From Paraburkholderia largidicola (GTDB lineage: Bacteria; Pseudomonadota; Gammaproteobacteria; Burkholderiales; Burkholderiaceae): a stretch of DNA of 64,000 bases. The stretch covers positions 1,984,001 through 2,048,000 of the forward strand of contig NZ_AP023176.1 in the NCBI RefSeq assembly GCF_013426895.1, written 5' to 3'. A program made the position numbers and the translations under genes. Below, piece by piece: positions 26,441 to 37,287 of the stretch (its first letter is position 1; each line of letters begins with the position of its first letter). The notes under the pieces are model-generated. The model did not search any database. It saw only the letters and a list, made by a program, of their open reading frames with translations, and was not told the DNA's origin.

Positions 26441-26842
26441 ATGGACCACTGCGCTACCCCATTTGACGTTTGCTATCTACCGCAGCGCCTGGCGCGCGAC
26501 GACACCTGCACGGAATCACAAGCAGCCATGGTCAAGCGGGTGCACCGCTACGTCGACGCGCATCTGTGCGACGATCAACTCTCGCCCGAAAGCGTACTGA
26601 GCGCGCTACAGCTTCCGCGCTCGACGTTGTATCGCCTGTTTCAGCATGAGGGCGGCCTCGGCGCCTACATCCGCGATCTCAGGCTGCGCCATGCAGCCGA
26701 TGACCTCATCCGCTATCCGCACGCGCTGGTACTGGAGATTGCCTTCGGACTGGGTTTCAAAAGCGCGTCCGTCTTTACGCGTGCGTTCCGGCGCGCCTAT
26801 GGCATGGCGCCGCAGGAATATCGCGCTTTGGCTGGCAAATGA
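26441..26842 (+). CDS. Short AraC-type DNA-binding protein (possibly truncated)
   Basis: From the ATG at 26441 the 133-residue product is almost entirely an AraC/XylS double helix-turn-helix domain. The first helix pair lies around SPESVLSALQLPRSTLYRLF and the second around LVLEIAFGLGFKSASVFTRAFRRAYG. The usual sensor domain of about 180 residues is missing. It could be a natural stand-alone AraC protein (like MarA/SoxS in size) or the surviving end of a longer regulator. The upstream in-frame sequence is not domain-like, and I see no strong ribosome site. Confidence 0.65.
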   Translation: MDHCATPFDVCYLPQRLARDDTCTESQAAMVKRVHRYVDAHLCDDQLSPESVLSALQLPRSTLYRLFQHEGGLGAYIRDLRLRHAADDLIRYPHALVLEIAFGLGFKSASVFTRAFRRAYGMAPQEYRALAGK

Positions 26843-26849
26843 ACCGAGA

Positions 26850-27305
26850 CTAGGCGCGCGCTTCCGGCTCGACGCCGCCGGCCGCATCGACGGGCGACTT
26901 CAACATCTCCGAACAGACCTTCAATACATCGCGCCAGCTGACGATTCCCACCGGCCTCGACCCGCCGTCGACAATCGGAATACACGAGATGGGATGCGCC
27001 AGAAACAGCTGGATGGCCTCGCTCACCTCGGCGTCCGGGCGCAGCGTAATGGGCTTGCGGCTCATGATCTGATGCACGCGCCGGCTCAGCGTGCCGACAT
27101 CGCGCTGGGTTTCGACCACGCTGTCGATAAACGGACTCAACGCCCGCAACAGATCGCGGTCGGACACCACGCCCTGCAGTTCCCTATCCTCAACGACGAG
27201 CAGATGATGAAAACCGGATTGCTCGAATATGTCCTTGACGGTTTCGAGCGTGTCGTCGAAACCGACCGTTACGACGCGCTTCGTCATCAGATCTTCTACT
27301 TTCAT
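26850..27305 (-). CDS. Tandem CBS-domain protein
   Basis: 151 residues forming two CBS motifs (Bateman module). The first runs from VEDLMTKRVVTVGFDDTL to VVSDRDLLRALS, the second from IMSRKPITLRPDAEVSEAI to GIVSWRDVLKV. CBS pairs bind adenine nucleotides and regulate partner proteins. There is no catalytic domain. Start at the ATG at 27305. It is convergent with the AraC gene (7 bp gap) and divergent from the thioesterase gene. Free-standing Bateman proteins in Burkholderia are often stress-induced; that link is only background. Confidence 0.88.
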   Translation of the reverse strand: MKVEDLMTKRVVTVGFDDTLETVKDIFEQSGFHHLLVVEDRELQGVVSDRDLLRALSPFIDSVVETQRDVGTLSRRVHQIMSRKPITLRPDAEVSEAIQLFLAHPISCIPIVDGGSRPVGIVSWRDVLKVCSEMLKSPVDAAGGVEPEARA

Positions 27306-27446
27306 CGCTGAACTCTCTGTTATTGCAGGAAAACGGGTGCAGCGCGGAACCGCGCCCCCGCTCCCGTCGACTGTCGCCGGTTCACGCCCCACCAGACCAT
27401 TAACGGCAGCGGAAATGGAAACTCCAGTCGAGGGGCCAGAATTGGG

Positions 27447-27491
27447 GCATTCCTTCATGCAGAAGGAATGCGTGGCCGCCGCTAGCGGCCA
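27447..27491 (+). promoter_or_regulatory. Two tandem perfect hairpins in the thioesterase leader
   Basis: GCATTCCTTC-atgca-GAAGGAATGC (27447-27471, 10-bp arms) is followed one base later by TGGCCGC-cgcta-GCGGCCA (27473-27491, 7-bp arms). Four bases later comes the AAGGAG ribosome site of the gene at 27508. This could be an mRNA structure controlling translation, or the first element could be a dimeric operator. Confidence 0.55.
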
Positions 27492-27507
27492 TCCCAAGGA
27501 GCAATGC

Positions 27508-28005
27508 ATGTTGACTCGCGAAGCCATCCCTCAAGTTCTGTCGCGTACTTCCGAACTGTTGTCGAGCGATAACCTCGAGGGGGCCCCTCAGAAGACCTTT
27601 CACCATGTCATCGACATCTACCTCAAGGACTCCAATGCCTTCATGAATACGTATTTCGCCCGCTATTTCGAGTGGCAGGGCGTGTGTCGGGAACGCTGGT
27701 TCCATGAGTGCATTCACAACAATCTGCTGGCCGCAGGGGGCACCTTTGTCACGAAACGCGCGCATCAGGAATACGTGCAGGAGACGTTTCCGTTCCAGCG
27801 CGTCGACTGCTACCTGAACACGTTCCAGGTCCGGCAATGTTCGGCGTATCTGCTGTTCCGCTTCTGCGTGGACGGACGTCCGGTGTCGCACGGATATCAG
27901 CAGATCCTGTTCGCCGGAATGGACAAGCGGATCCGGCGTTTCCCGGAAGGAATCATCGAGCGGGTCAAGGAATATGAAGTGATCCTGCCGTCCGTTACGA
28001 ACTAA
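27508..28005 (+). CDS. Hotdog-fold acyl-CoA/ACP thioesterase-like protein
   Basis: 165 residues from the ATG at 27508, with AAGGAG seven bases upstream. The sequence NTYFARYFEWQGVCRERW resembles the YY(F/W)W-x-G-x-CRE start of 4HBT thioesterases of the enediyne E7/FadM type. The following segment (VDCYLNTFQVRQCSAYLLFRF) is the expected central hotdog strand region. Such enzymes release fatty or polyketide acids from CoA/ACP. The stop codon overlaps the stop of the convergent histidine kinase gene. A 9-bp GC hairpin at 28019-28040, inside the kinase end, may act as a terminator. A role in making a signal for that kinase is speculation. Confidence 0.75.
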   Translation: MLTREAIPQVLSRTSELLSSDNLEGAPQKTFHHVIDIYLKDSNAFMNTYFARYFEWQGVCRERWFHECIHNNLLAAGGTFVTKRAHQEYVQETFPFQRVDCYLNTFQVRQCSAYLLFRFCVDGRPVSHGYQQILFAGMDKRIRRFPEGIIERVKEYEVILPSVTN

Positions 28006-29459
28006 TTGATTCCACCCTGCCCGGCGCGCGAGCGCCGGGCCCGTGCCGGCGGATCGTGCACTGCGCGGTCCGCCGCCGAACCCGGTTCCGGCAATCTGAG
28101 CGTGAAGGTGGTCAGCACGCCCGGTGTCGATGCACACGAGATCGTGCCGCCGAACGCGTCGCACACTCGCCGGCAGAAATCGAGTCCCATGCCGCCTGCG
28201 TGTCCTTGTTGCCTCGTCGAATAGAACGGATCGAAGATATGCGGCAGCACGTCGGCCGCGATACCCGGGCCCGTGTCGTTGAAATGGACGACGCAAAAGC
28301 CGCCATCGCGCCCCGCGCTGATCGTGATGATGCCCGAGCCGCTCGACTCGATTGCGTACAAGGCATTTTTCAGCAGGTTGAAGATGACGAAGACGAACAG
28401 CGAATCCGTGCCGGAGAATCGCAACTGCGTGTCGATCGGAATGACGGACACGCGACTGCGCTCGCCCGGCAAGAACGGATAGCGATCCAGCGCCGAGTCG
28501 ACGCAGTGCCGGATGGACTGCGGGCCGAAGCTCCGGCGATCGAGCCGGTCCAGCGTAAACGACGCAAGCGACATCTCGACCACGGTACTCGTGCTGTCGA
28601 TCTGACGGCGAATTGCGCGGGTCAGGGTTGGCAAACGCTCGGATTGGCCTGGATACAGCCCGTTCACGAGCAACTGGTGCCGCACCGCAAGCTGATAGCC
28701 GCGCAGCAACTCGGGCAGCGCGTTGCCGAGTTCATCGGCATGCATGCCGATGACTTCGAGCGGCATCGCGACTTCTTGCGCGACCGTCGCGGCGAGAAAG
28801 TACTGCCGCATCAAACCATGCCGCACGATGGTGACAGCGAGAATGCCCAGGCTGATTGCAATGAAGATGACGCCGGGCGGATAAAAGACATACCCGTAGT
28901 TGACGGCGTAGTCGCTCGCCGCAAGCGAATAGAGACACAAGCTCACGAGACAGAGACCCAGCAGACGCCGCCTGTGACGCGCACGCGCCTGACGCCTCGA
29001 CACGATCAGCAGCCAACCGCTGCGAGCGGCGAGCAACACGGTCTGCATCACGTGCACGGGGTGCAAGCGCCCCGCCCGCGGATAATCGCCGAAAAAATGA
29101 ATGCCGAAGCCGGCAACCACCTCGTCGCTCGTCACCAGTAACACCGCGAGTATCACGCACAACGCATACGACGCCATCAGCAAGGGCCGCTCGTCGCGCC
29201 GTTCGACGAGTTCGGTCACGAAGTGATAGAACGTCGTCGGCAGAAACAGGATGAAGAGGTAGCCAGCCTTGACCAGCATGCCGGCCGCTTCGGGGCTCGT
29301 GGTCTGAAACAGGAACGCCCACGTGCCCTGCCACGCGAAGGTCGCCATGCACATCAGCGCGAAGGGCATCGACAGACGCGTCACGCCTTCAGTCAGCAGG
29401 ACGTAGACACCGAAGCCCAGGAACAGCGCGGATACGAACGCTGGCAAGGTCGAATACAT
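28002..29459 (-). CDS. 7TM sensor histidine kinase lacking the phospho-acceptor histidine
   Basis: 485 residues. Residues 1-215 hold about seven hydrophobic helices of the N-terminal 7TM histidine-kinase type (PhcS/CqsS-like style; GDYPRAGRLHPVHVMQT). The dimerisation segment reads AQEVAMPLEVI at 227-237, where kinases have the AHE(L/M)R-x-PL H-box, so Gln228 replaces the phosphorylated His. The ATPase domain appears complete: N-box FNLLKNALYAIE, G1 NDTGPGI, F-box FDPFYST, G2 GGMGLDF. It may sense a membrane-soluble signal and act as a phosphatase, pseudo-kinase or partner of another kinase. No response regulator is adjacent. Confidence 0.85.
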   Translation of the reverse strand: MYSTLPAFVSALFLGFGVYVLLTEGVTRLSMPFALMCMATFAWQGTWAFLFQTTSPEAAGMLVKAGYLFILFLPTTFYHFVTELVERRDERPLLMASYALCVILAVLLVTSDEVVAGFGIHFFGDYPRAGRLHPVHVMQTVLLAARSGWLLIVSRRQARARHRRRLLGLCLVSLCLYSLAASDYAVNYGYVFYPPGVIFIAISLGILAVTIVRHGLMRQYFLAATVAQEVAMPLEVIGMHADELGNALPELLRGYQLAVRHQLLVNGLYPGQSERLPTLTRAIRRQIDSTSTVVEMSLASFTLDRLDRRSFGPQSIRHCVDSALDRYPFLPGERSRVSVIPIDTQLRFSGTDSLFVFVIFNLLKNALYAIESSGSGIITISAGRDGGFCVVHFNDTGPGIAADVLPHIFDPFYSTRQQGHAGGMGLDFCRRVCDAFGGTISCASTPGVLTTFTLRLPEPGSAADRAVHDPPARARRSRAGQGGIN

Positions 29460-29717
29460 AATGCCTTATGTGTAGTTCGCCGCTGATTGTTCCTCGGCAG
29501 GCTGGACGGATCGAGTTGCGGCAAGCTCAGTTGCCACGCTCAGGTAACAGGCCGACAACGTTTGCCTGAATGTCGTCGAGCGGCCCGCATTCCCCGTCAG
29601 CACAGCGGCGTTGTTGTTCTCGGTCGCACTGGCAGCAGTGTTCGTACCAGACCGCCCGGCTTTTTCGTCCCGGCGGTGCCACGATTTTAGCGCAACATCT
29701 CGCCTGATCCGTGCCGG

Positions 29718-30341
29718 TTATGGCAACCCGTTGGCGCAATAGTCTCCATAGCCCGAACGTTCGCGCAGGCGCTCGAAGTACTCCGATACGGCCGGGAATG
29801 GCGTGTGTTCGAAAGGCGTGCTGAACCAGCGGTTGACCGACAATCCCACGGGAATGTCCGCGAGAGAGAACTGCTTGCCGGCGACGAATGCGCCCGTTGC
29901 CTGCAACTGTCCGTCCAATATGCGCATGTGCGCCGTCCAGCTGGCAATCGACGTCGCGATCTCCGCCTGTGCCTGATGCGCAGCCGATTGCCGGACGAGA
30001 GCGAGAAACGCGTAGCTCCACGAGCGGTTGAGGTCCGTTGCCTGCCAATCCATCCATTGATCGACGGCGGCACGCATCAGTGGATCTGCCGGATAAAGGT
30101 GCGCGCCGCCGTAGCGCGACGCGAGGTAGCGGATGATCGCGTTCGATTCCCAGAGCACGAAGTCGCCGTCCTTGATGACGGGTACCAGGCCGTTCGGGTT
30201 CAACGAGAGAAACGCTGGCGTCTGCGTGGACCGGAACCCGGTTCCCCAATCCTCCCGTTCGAAGGGAAGATCCAGTTCGGCGCAAGTCCACAGCACCTTT
30301 CGAACGTTAATGGATGATGCCTTTCCAAGGATCTTGAGCAT
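29718..30341 (-). CDS. Glutathione S-transferase
   Basis: A 207-residue GST. The N-terminal domain begins [18 protein letters not shown] (Ser in the activating loop), has cis-Pro in [13 protein letters not shown] and the ES motif in [10 protein letters not shown]. The C-terminal helical domain includes [16 protein letters not shown]. All hallmarks of the family are present. Monocistronic, with a gap of about 260 bp to the upstream kinase gene in which I see nothing, and about 100 bp to the methyltransferase stop. Substrate unknown. Confidence 0.9.
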   Translation of the reverse strand: MLKILGKASSINVRKVLWTCAELDLPFEREDWGTGFRSTQTPAFLSLNPNGLVPVIKDGDFVLWESNAIIRYLASRYGGAHLYPADPLMRAAVDQWMDWQATDLNRSWSYAFLALVRQSAAHQAQAEIATSIASWTAHMRILDGQLQATGAFVAGKQFSLADIPVGLSVNRWFSTPFEHTPFPAVSEYFERLRERSGYGDYCANGLP

Positions 30342-30441
30342 GTGGAAGTGAAAGAGGTTCAGTGCGATGAGTCCAGGCTCAGTGCAATAAGTTTAAGACA
30401 CACTTTGATGAATCAACCCCGTTCCACTTTACCGTCGAGCC

Positions 30442-31098
30442 CTAGCTGATCTTCAGCGCCAGCTCGGTTCCGCGCTTGATCGGCAGCGTGATCGAAATGA
30501 AACCGTTGGCCGGGTCGCGGATGTACTCCAGAAAATCGGGTTCGGCATTGTCGTTCAGGATGTATCCGCCGGTGCGCAACTGCGGCGCGACCAGTTCGAC
30601 CACCGTGCGCGCGAGTGACGGCCCGTCCGGCAACGGCCAGCCGTCGATCAACGCAAAGTCGATCGGACCGCCTACGTCGCGCAGCGTTTGCCGCGCATCG
30701 CCGACACGAATATCCGCGTACTGGGCGAGCCCCGCTTCATTCAGATTCTGACGCGCGATCTCTGCCTTCGACGCGACCAGCTCCGATCCGATCACGAGCC
30801 CGCCGCCGTTGTCACGCATGGCCGCCGCCAGATACAGCGCCGACATGCCGATTGAAGTTGCAAAGTCGACGACCCGCGTGGCGCGCATCCCGCGACACAG
30901 CACGTACATCAACTCGCCCTGATCGGGATGAATCGAAAAGCCGTAATCGGCGAAAGCCTCCGGATCGTTGCCCGACGGCCCGCCAAACGCCTCGCGCCCA
31001 GGAAAGCGGCGCGACGCGTTCAAGCGCTGCAGCACCTGATTGACGCGTTCATCCTTGATGGGACTCACGGGCGATGTGGATACAGGCATGTCTCTCAT
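30442..31098 (-). CDS. O-methyltransferase-like SAM-dependent methyltransferase
   Basis: 218 residues from the ATG at 31098, which follows AAGGAG by seven bases; a second ATG lies three codons later. The class I SAM fold is seen in RVVDFATSIGMSALYLAAAM (motif I, with FATSIG replacing the usual GxGxG, as in catechol-type O-methyltransferases), GSELVASKAEIA (acidic residue binding the ribose), and DFALIDGWP (motif with the metal/substrate Asp). Length matches the family. The substrate is unknown. Transcribed towards the GST gene. Confidence 0.82.
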   Translation of the reverse strand: MRDMPVSTSPVSPIKDERVNQVLQRLNASRRFPGREAFGGPSGNDPEAFADYGFSIHPDQGELMYVLCRGMRATRVVDFATSIGMSALYLAAAMRDNGGGLVIGSELVASKAEIARQNLNEAGLAQYADIRVGDARQTLRDVGGPIDFALIDGWPLPDGPSLARTVVELVAPQLRTGGYILNDNAEPDFLEYIRDPANGFISITLPIKRGTELALKIS

Positions 31099-31547
31099 GA
31101 AACGGCTCCTTGATGAGTCGCGGCAACGCGCATCAGGCGACGCCACGGCGACCGGGTTGCATACGGAAACGTGCGCGCACTCCGCACACAGTGGACTGGC
31201 TCCGATTTTCCAGCCTTGTTCCCCGCCCCGGCTTACCGCCCCTTACGACGCATTGTCGTCCGATCTGCGCCAGCGGCATCTGTCTCCGGTCGCAAACGCA
31301 TCTATAGCGCCGGATACCGCGCCCAAATGGCCCTCGGCTCCCGATCCGCCTCTATCTTCCGTCTTCCTCCTTCGTAATACGCCGAAAAGACTACAACTAT
31401 ATGGTTCGCGTGCTGCTGTCGGACGGGCCGGTCGTGCCGGACGACCCGGCACTGGCGACCATCGATTCGGCGTGCTGTACCCGTTAACGAACAAGGGACC
31501 CAGGAAGTTGCCCTCCTGGGTCCCTCAAAGACAACTCGCTTTGACGC
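31099..31547. other. Gene-free stretch upstream of the methyltransferase
   Basis: About 450 bp without a supportable gene. It contains the leader of the methyltransferase (minus) and the terminator of the glycoside hydrolase (31495-31524). Confidence 0.5.
31495..31524 (-). terminator. Rho-independent-type terminator of the glycoside hydrolase gene
   Basis: GGGACCCAGGA...TCCTGGGTCCC forms an 11-bp stem with an 8-base loop, 24 bp after the hydrolase stop. On the minus strand it is followed by a T-rich stretch (TTGTTCGTT). Confidence 0.75.
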
Positions 31548-33839
<2,292 letters not shown>

Positions 33840-34918
33840 TGTTCGTTGATCCCGGTGAAATCGGTTTTCCCCGAAAGTCCAGCGAGATCGTGTACAGATC
33901 GTCCCGCTGTGGCGTTTTCGAAAATGCAAAGAAGCCGGTATCGCGTATTTATTACGGATTGCTTACTATTGTGTCCGAATATGAGCAGGACACGTATTCA
34001 TGCAATCTCGCTTTCGATGACCGGGAACGTGACGAGGCCCCGCGTTGCCGCGGATAGAGAACCCCGTACGCATCTGATGTCAGATCAGATGAATTGATAG
34101 ACAGATCGAGCCGACCCCTGACGATCAGGAATCCTTAACTACGGCTGAGTCGTCCTGCGCGTTTTGACAGCAGCATGCCGCCACGAACCCTTCCGGTTCA
34201 CGGATCGAAGTACATCCACGTGATACAGGCGACAACGGGCATCACATTTCCGCGGTCGACATCTACGCGGAACCTGCGTGCACCCGCCTGAACGAGACGA
34301 AACGGCACCTCTATGCGCAAGCGCCTTAGGTAGTAATTACTTCTGCTCGACTCCTATCAAGTATTAATTACAGACTATTTCAAGGCAGACGAATTATAAA
34401 CGTTTCATTCATGTAACGTTGCCCGAAAAAAACCCAAAAGGTAATGTCGCCGGTAAATTGGGAGAAATTTTGAGATATGCTTTCGTGAAGCAGTATCGAT
34501 CAGGGAAGATTCACCCGCGACGGCCCGGAAAAAGTAAATTCATGATCGATATGGTTATTTTTTCGGGTTTTTCGTAATACAAATGCGCCATTCATGCGTT
34601 TTAATTTTTAGTGCGCACGATTATGGGGAAAATGATCGATCCCGATTATCGAAATATGGGGTCGATTTTATGAAAATCCACCGCCCGATTAAATGGGGCG
34701 CATCCGATTCGCTCGAAAGGCGACATCGCCCGTTACGGTATATGCCGCACTTTCACGGGCATCTCAATGACCAGGCTGATTTACTTTGCCCGTGTATCGA
34801 TCGAGATGGATGTCGACATCCGCCTTTCGTTGCAGTCCCAACTGCATGAGCTTGCCGATGTCGTGTTGTGCAGCCGGGCGCTGCGATAGAACTTCACGGC
34901 AAGCGCGAGCCTCTCGCT
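33840..34918. other. 1.08-kb gene-free, partly AT-rich region upstream of the glycoside hydrolase
   Basis: No gene with a convincing start or domain is seen. From about 34330 to 34700 the base composition falls to roughly 40 percent GC by eye. There are inverted repeats: ATCTGAT-gtcag-ATCAGAT (34072-34090) and two AT-rich motifs near 34333-34375 (GTAATTACTT and AAGTATTAATTAC). A reading frame of 88 codons at 34583 has no ribosome site or family resemblance. Likely a long regulatory region for the secreted hydrolase, or a relic of foreign DNA. Confidence 0.5.
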
Positions 34919-35443
34919 TCAAGCCGTCGTCCCGCCATGAATCGCGGCGAGCACCTCGCGAGTGAATCTCGGGTCATTCAACTCGAGGCCGGCCGCGAGG
35001 CGCGCGGTCACCTCCTGGAGCACCCAGCCGTTGCCGTCGGGGTCGTCGAACGTTGCGTATGACGCGTAGCTCTTCCGCTCCGGATTGAGGCCAGACTCCT
35101 GGCATTTCCCATCGGCATGATGGAACACGCCGCCTACGTCGTGAAACGGCTCGCTCACCTCAATACCACGACGCATCAGTTCGCTCCGCGCAGCCACGAT
35201 GTCCGACACGACAAGATGAATGCCTTGTACCGAGCCTGGTGTTGCTGCCGTCATGTTCTTGCCGAACATGATCGAGCATCCGGAGCCGGGCGGCGTGAAC
35301 TGGATCACGCGATAGTCGCCCTCGCTGGATGTGAAGTCGAGATCGAGCCGCCAGCCCAGGTCTCCATAGAAGCGCTTCGCACGATCGACATCCGATACGG
35401 GGATGACGACGATTTCGATCTTCATGTCGAAACTGATGCTCAT
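34919..35443 (-). CDS. VOC-family (glyoxalase/dioxygenase superfamily) protein
   Basis: 174 residues from the ATG at 35443, which has a GGAG ribosome site; an ATG six codons upstream lacks one. Two beta-alpha-beta-beta-beta modules are visible: MKIEIVVIPVSDVDRAKRFY, with the second half from GIHLVVSDI to FDDPDGNGWVLQEV. The last Glu and an early residue could form the metal site, but the usual first His is replaced (IEIVVIPV rather than a His-containing strand). It may therefore be a binding or resistance protein instead of an enzyme. A 26-bp palindrome lies about 85 bp upstream. Confidence 0.83.
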   Translation of the reverse strand: MSISFDMKIEIVVIPVSDVDRAKRFYGDLGWRLDLDFTSSEGDYRVIQFTPPGSGCSIMFGKNMTAATPGSVQGIHLVVSDIVAARSELMRRGIEVSEPFHDVGGVFHHADGKCQESGLNPERKSYASYATFDDPDGNGWVLQEVTARLAAGLELNDPRFTREVLAAIHGGTTA

Positions 35444-35528
35444 GGCTGGCTCCGTGGACATGTTGCAACCGGTTGGCGCAAATCGCGCGATCTATCGGAA
35501 TGCAATGTAGTCGCCGAAGCACCGGCAT

Positions 35529-35554
35529 GTCGCTCATACCATGGTATGAGCGAC
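35529..35554. promoter_or_regulatory. 26-bp perfect palindrome, probable operator upstream of the VOC gene
   Basis: GTCGCTCATACCA/TGGTATGAGCGAC is a perfect inverted repeat with no spacer. It lies 86-111 bp before the VOC start codon, in the 227-bp gap behind the yej operon. Its inner part CATACCATGGTATG has related half-sites 50-85 bp away. A dimeric regulator (TetR- or GntR-like) is the most likely ligand. Confidence 0.65.
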
Positions 35555-35604
35555 GCGTCATGGAGTGAGAAGCTCGAACGCAAGGCCTTCAAAAGGCACT
35601 CGTC

Positions 35605-35639
35605 CATACGATGGCTTGTTCGGGCGATACCATCGTATG
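35605..35639. promoter_or_regulatory. Second inverted repeat with the same half-site
   Basis: CATACGATGG and CCATCGTATG form 10-bp perfect arms separated by 15 bases. The half-site CCATcGTATG differs from that of the 26-bp palindrome (CCATgGTATG) by one base, so both probably bind the same protein. Confidence 0.5.
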
Positions 35640-35670
35640 ATTGCCACTTCACGGCACGGATGGCCGTCGA

Positions 35671-37287
35671 TCAGACTGCAAGCGGAGTCGCAGCGATCAT
35701 CGACGCCGCCACGAGCTTGCGTGTGTACGGATGCGTCGGCGCATCCATCACATCCGACGTCTCGCCCGTTTCGACGATACGCCCCGACTTCATCACCACC
35801 ACCCGATGCGCCATCGCGCGTATCACGGCGAGATCGTGCGTGATGAACAGATAGCTCAGCCTGCGGTTCTTTTGCAGATTCGCGAGCAGGCTCAGCACCT
35901 GCTTTTGTATCGACACATCCAGTGCGCTAGTCGGCTCGTCGAGAATCAGGATTTCCGGCTCGACGGCAAGCGCGCGGGCAATCGCAATACGCTGCCGCTG
36001 CCCGCCCGAAAACTCCTGCGGATAGCGCAGCATCACATCCCACGGCATGCCCACTTCCTGCAACAGCGCGGCGACCCGCTCGCGGCGCTCGCCCGCATCC
36101 AGCTCAGGACGATGCACACGCAAGCCTTCGCCCACGATCTGCTCGACTGTCATGCGTGGCGACAAGGAACCGAACGGGTCCTGAAAAACGACCTGCAACT
36201 TCGCATACAGCGACTTGCGCGATGACGCGGTACGCAAGGTCGACAGCGGCATGCCATCGATATGTACGCTTCCCGCAGCCGGAGGTTGCAAGCCGAGCAA
36301 GGTCGCCGCGAGCGTCGATTTGCCCGAGCCGGATTCGCCGACGACGCCCAGCGTCTCGCCATGCCGCAACGACAGATCGACGCCGTGCAACGCGCGAAAC
36401 GCCCGACGCCTGAACAATCCGCTCGTCGCATAGTCGACGCATAGCCCTTGCACTTCCATCACCCGTTTCGCGCCCGACGCCACAGGCTCGACCTGCCGCT
36501 GCGGCTCGCTTGCAAGCAGCCTTTGCGTATAGGGATGACGCGGCGCATCGAACAGTTCCGCCGTCGCGTTACTTTCGACGAGCACGCCCTTCTCCATCAC
36601 CGCCACACGTTGCGCGAAGTGCCGCACGAGGTTGAGGTCGTGCGTGATCAGCAGCACGGCCATACCGTGATGCGCCGCTTCCTGTTCCTGCAGTTCGATC
36701 AGCAGATCGACTATCTGCCGGCGCACGGTCACGTCGAGCGCCGTTGTCGGTTCGTCGGCGAGCAGCAGACGCGGCCTGCATGCAAGCGCCATCGCGATCA
36801 TCGCGCGTTGACGTTGACCGCCTGACAGTTGATGCGGATAGCTGTCGATGCGCCGCTCCGGCTCGGGAATGCCTGTACGCGCCAGCAGTTCGATGCCGCG
36901 CGCCCGCGCCGCGTTGGCGCGCAATCCTTCATGCAGCCGCAGGCTTTCGGCAATCTGCTGACCGATGGTGAAGAGCGGATTCAATGCGGTCATCGGTTCC
37001 TGAAAGACCATCGCCACATCCGCGCCGCGTATGCCGCGCATCTGCTGTTCGGTCTTTTGCAGCAGATCTTCGCCGTCGAGCATGATGCGCCCGCTCGTCT
37101 TCGCATGCTCGGCGAGCCGCAAAACGGAGAGCGCGGTCACGCTCTTGCCCGAGCCCGACTCGCCGACCAGCGCAACGCGCTCGCCCGCCGCCACGCTCAG
37201 ACACAGATCGTCGACGACGAGTTTTTCGCCCTGCTCGCCAAAGCGAATGGACAGGTGCTCGATTTCGAGAAGCGGCTTTGCCATCAT
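35671..37287 (-). CDS. yejF: Oligopeptide ABC transporter, fused double ATPase YejF
   Basis: 538 residues with two complete ABC domains. Each has Walker A GESGSGKS, signature LSGGQRQR or FSGGQRQR and Walker B/D-loop (LLLADEPTTALD; LILDEPTSALD), plus the HPYT oligopeptide-family C-terminal motif twice. YejABEF imports oligopeptides, including peptide antibiotics such as microcin C in Escherichia coli. The start at 37287 overlaps the yejE stop (ATGA), showing coupling. Last gene of the operon yejA-yejB-yejE-yejF. Confidence 0.93.
   Translation of the reverse strand: MMAKPLLEIEHLSIRFGEQGEKLVVDDLCLSVAAGERVALVGESGSGKSVTALSVLRLAEHAKTSGRIMLDGEDLLQKTEQQMRGIRGADVAMVFQEPMTALNPLFTIGQQIAESLRLHEGLRANAARARGIELLARTGIPEPERRIDSYPHQLSGGQRQRAMIAMALACRPRLLLADEPTTALDVTVRRQIVDLLIELQEQEAAHHGMAVLLITHDLNLVRHFAQRVAVMEKGVLVESNATAELFDAPRHPYTQRLLASEPQRQVEPVASGAKRVMEVQGLCVDYATSGLFRRRAFRALHGVDLSLRHGETLGVVGESGSGKSTLAATLLGLQPPAAGSVHIDGMPLSTLRTASSRKSLYAKLQVVFQDPFGSLSPRMTVEQIVGEGLRVHRPELDAGERRERVAALLQEVGMPWDVMLRYPQEFSGGQRQRIAIARALAVEPEILILDEPTSALDVSIQKQVLSLLANLQKNRRLSYLFITHDLAVIRAMAHRVVVMKSGRIVETGETSDVMDAPTHPYTRKLVAASMIAATPLAV

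Noticed and set aside
28056..29141. 361-codon plus-strand frame
   Set aside because: Antisense to the histidine kinase, whose ATPase boxes are all readable.
34583..34849. 88-codon frame in the AT-rich gap
   Set aside because: No ribosome site, no family resemblance and codon use unlike the neighbours; kept as non-coding.
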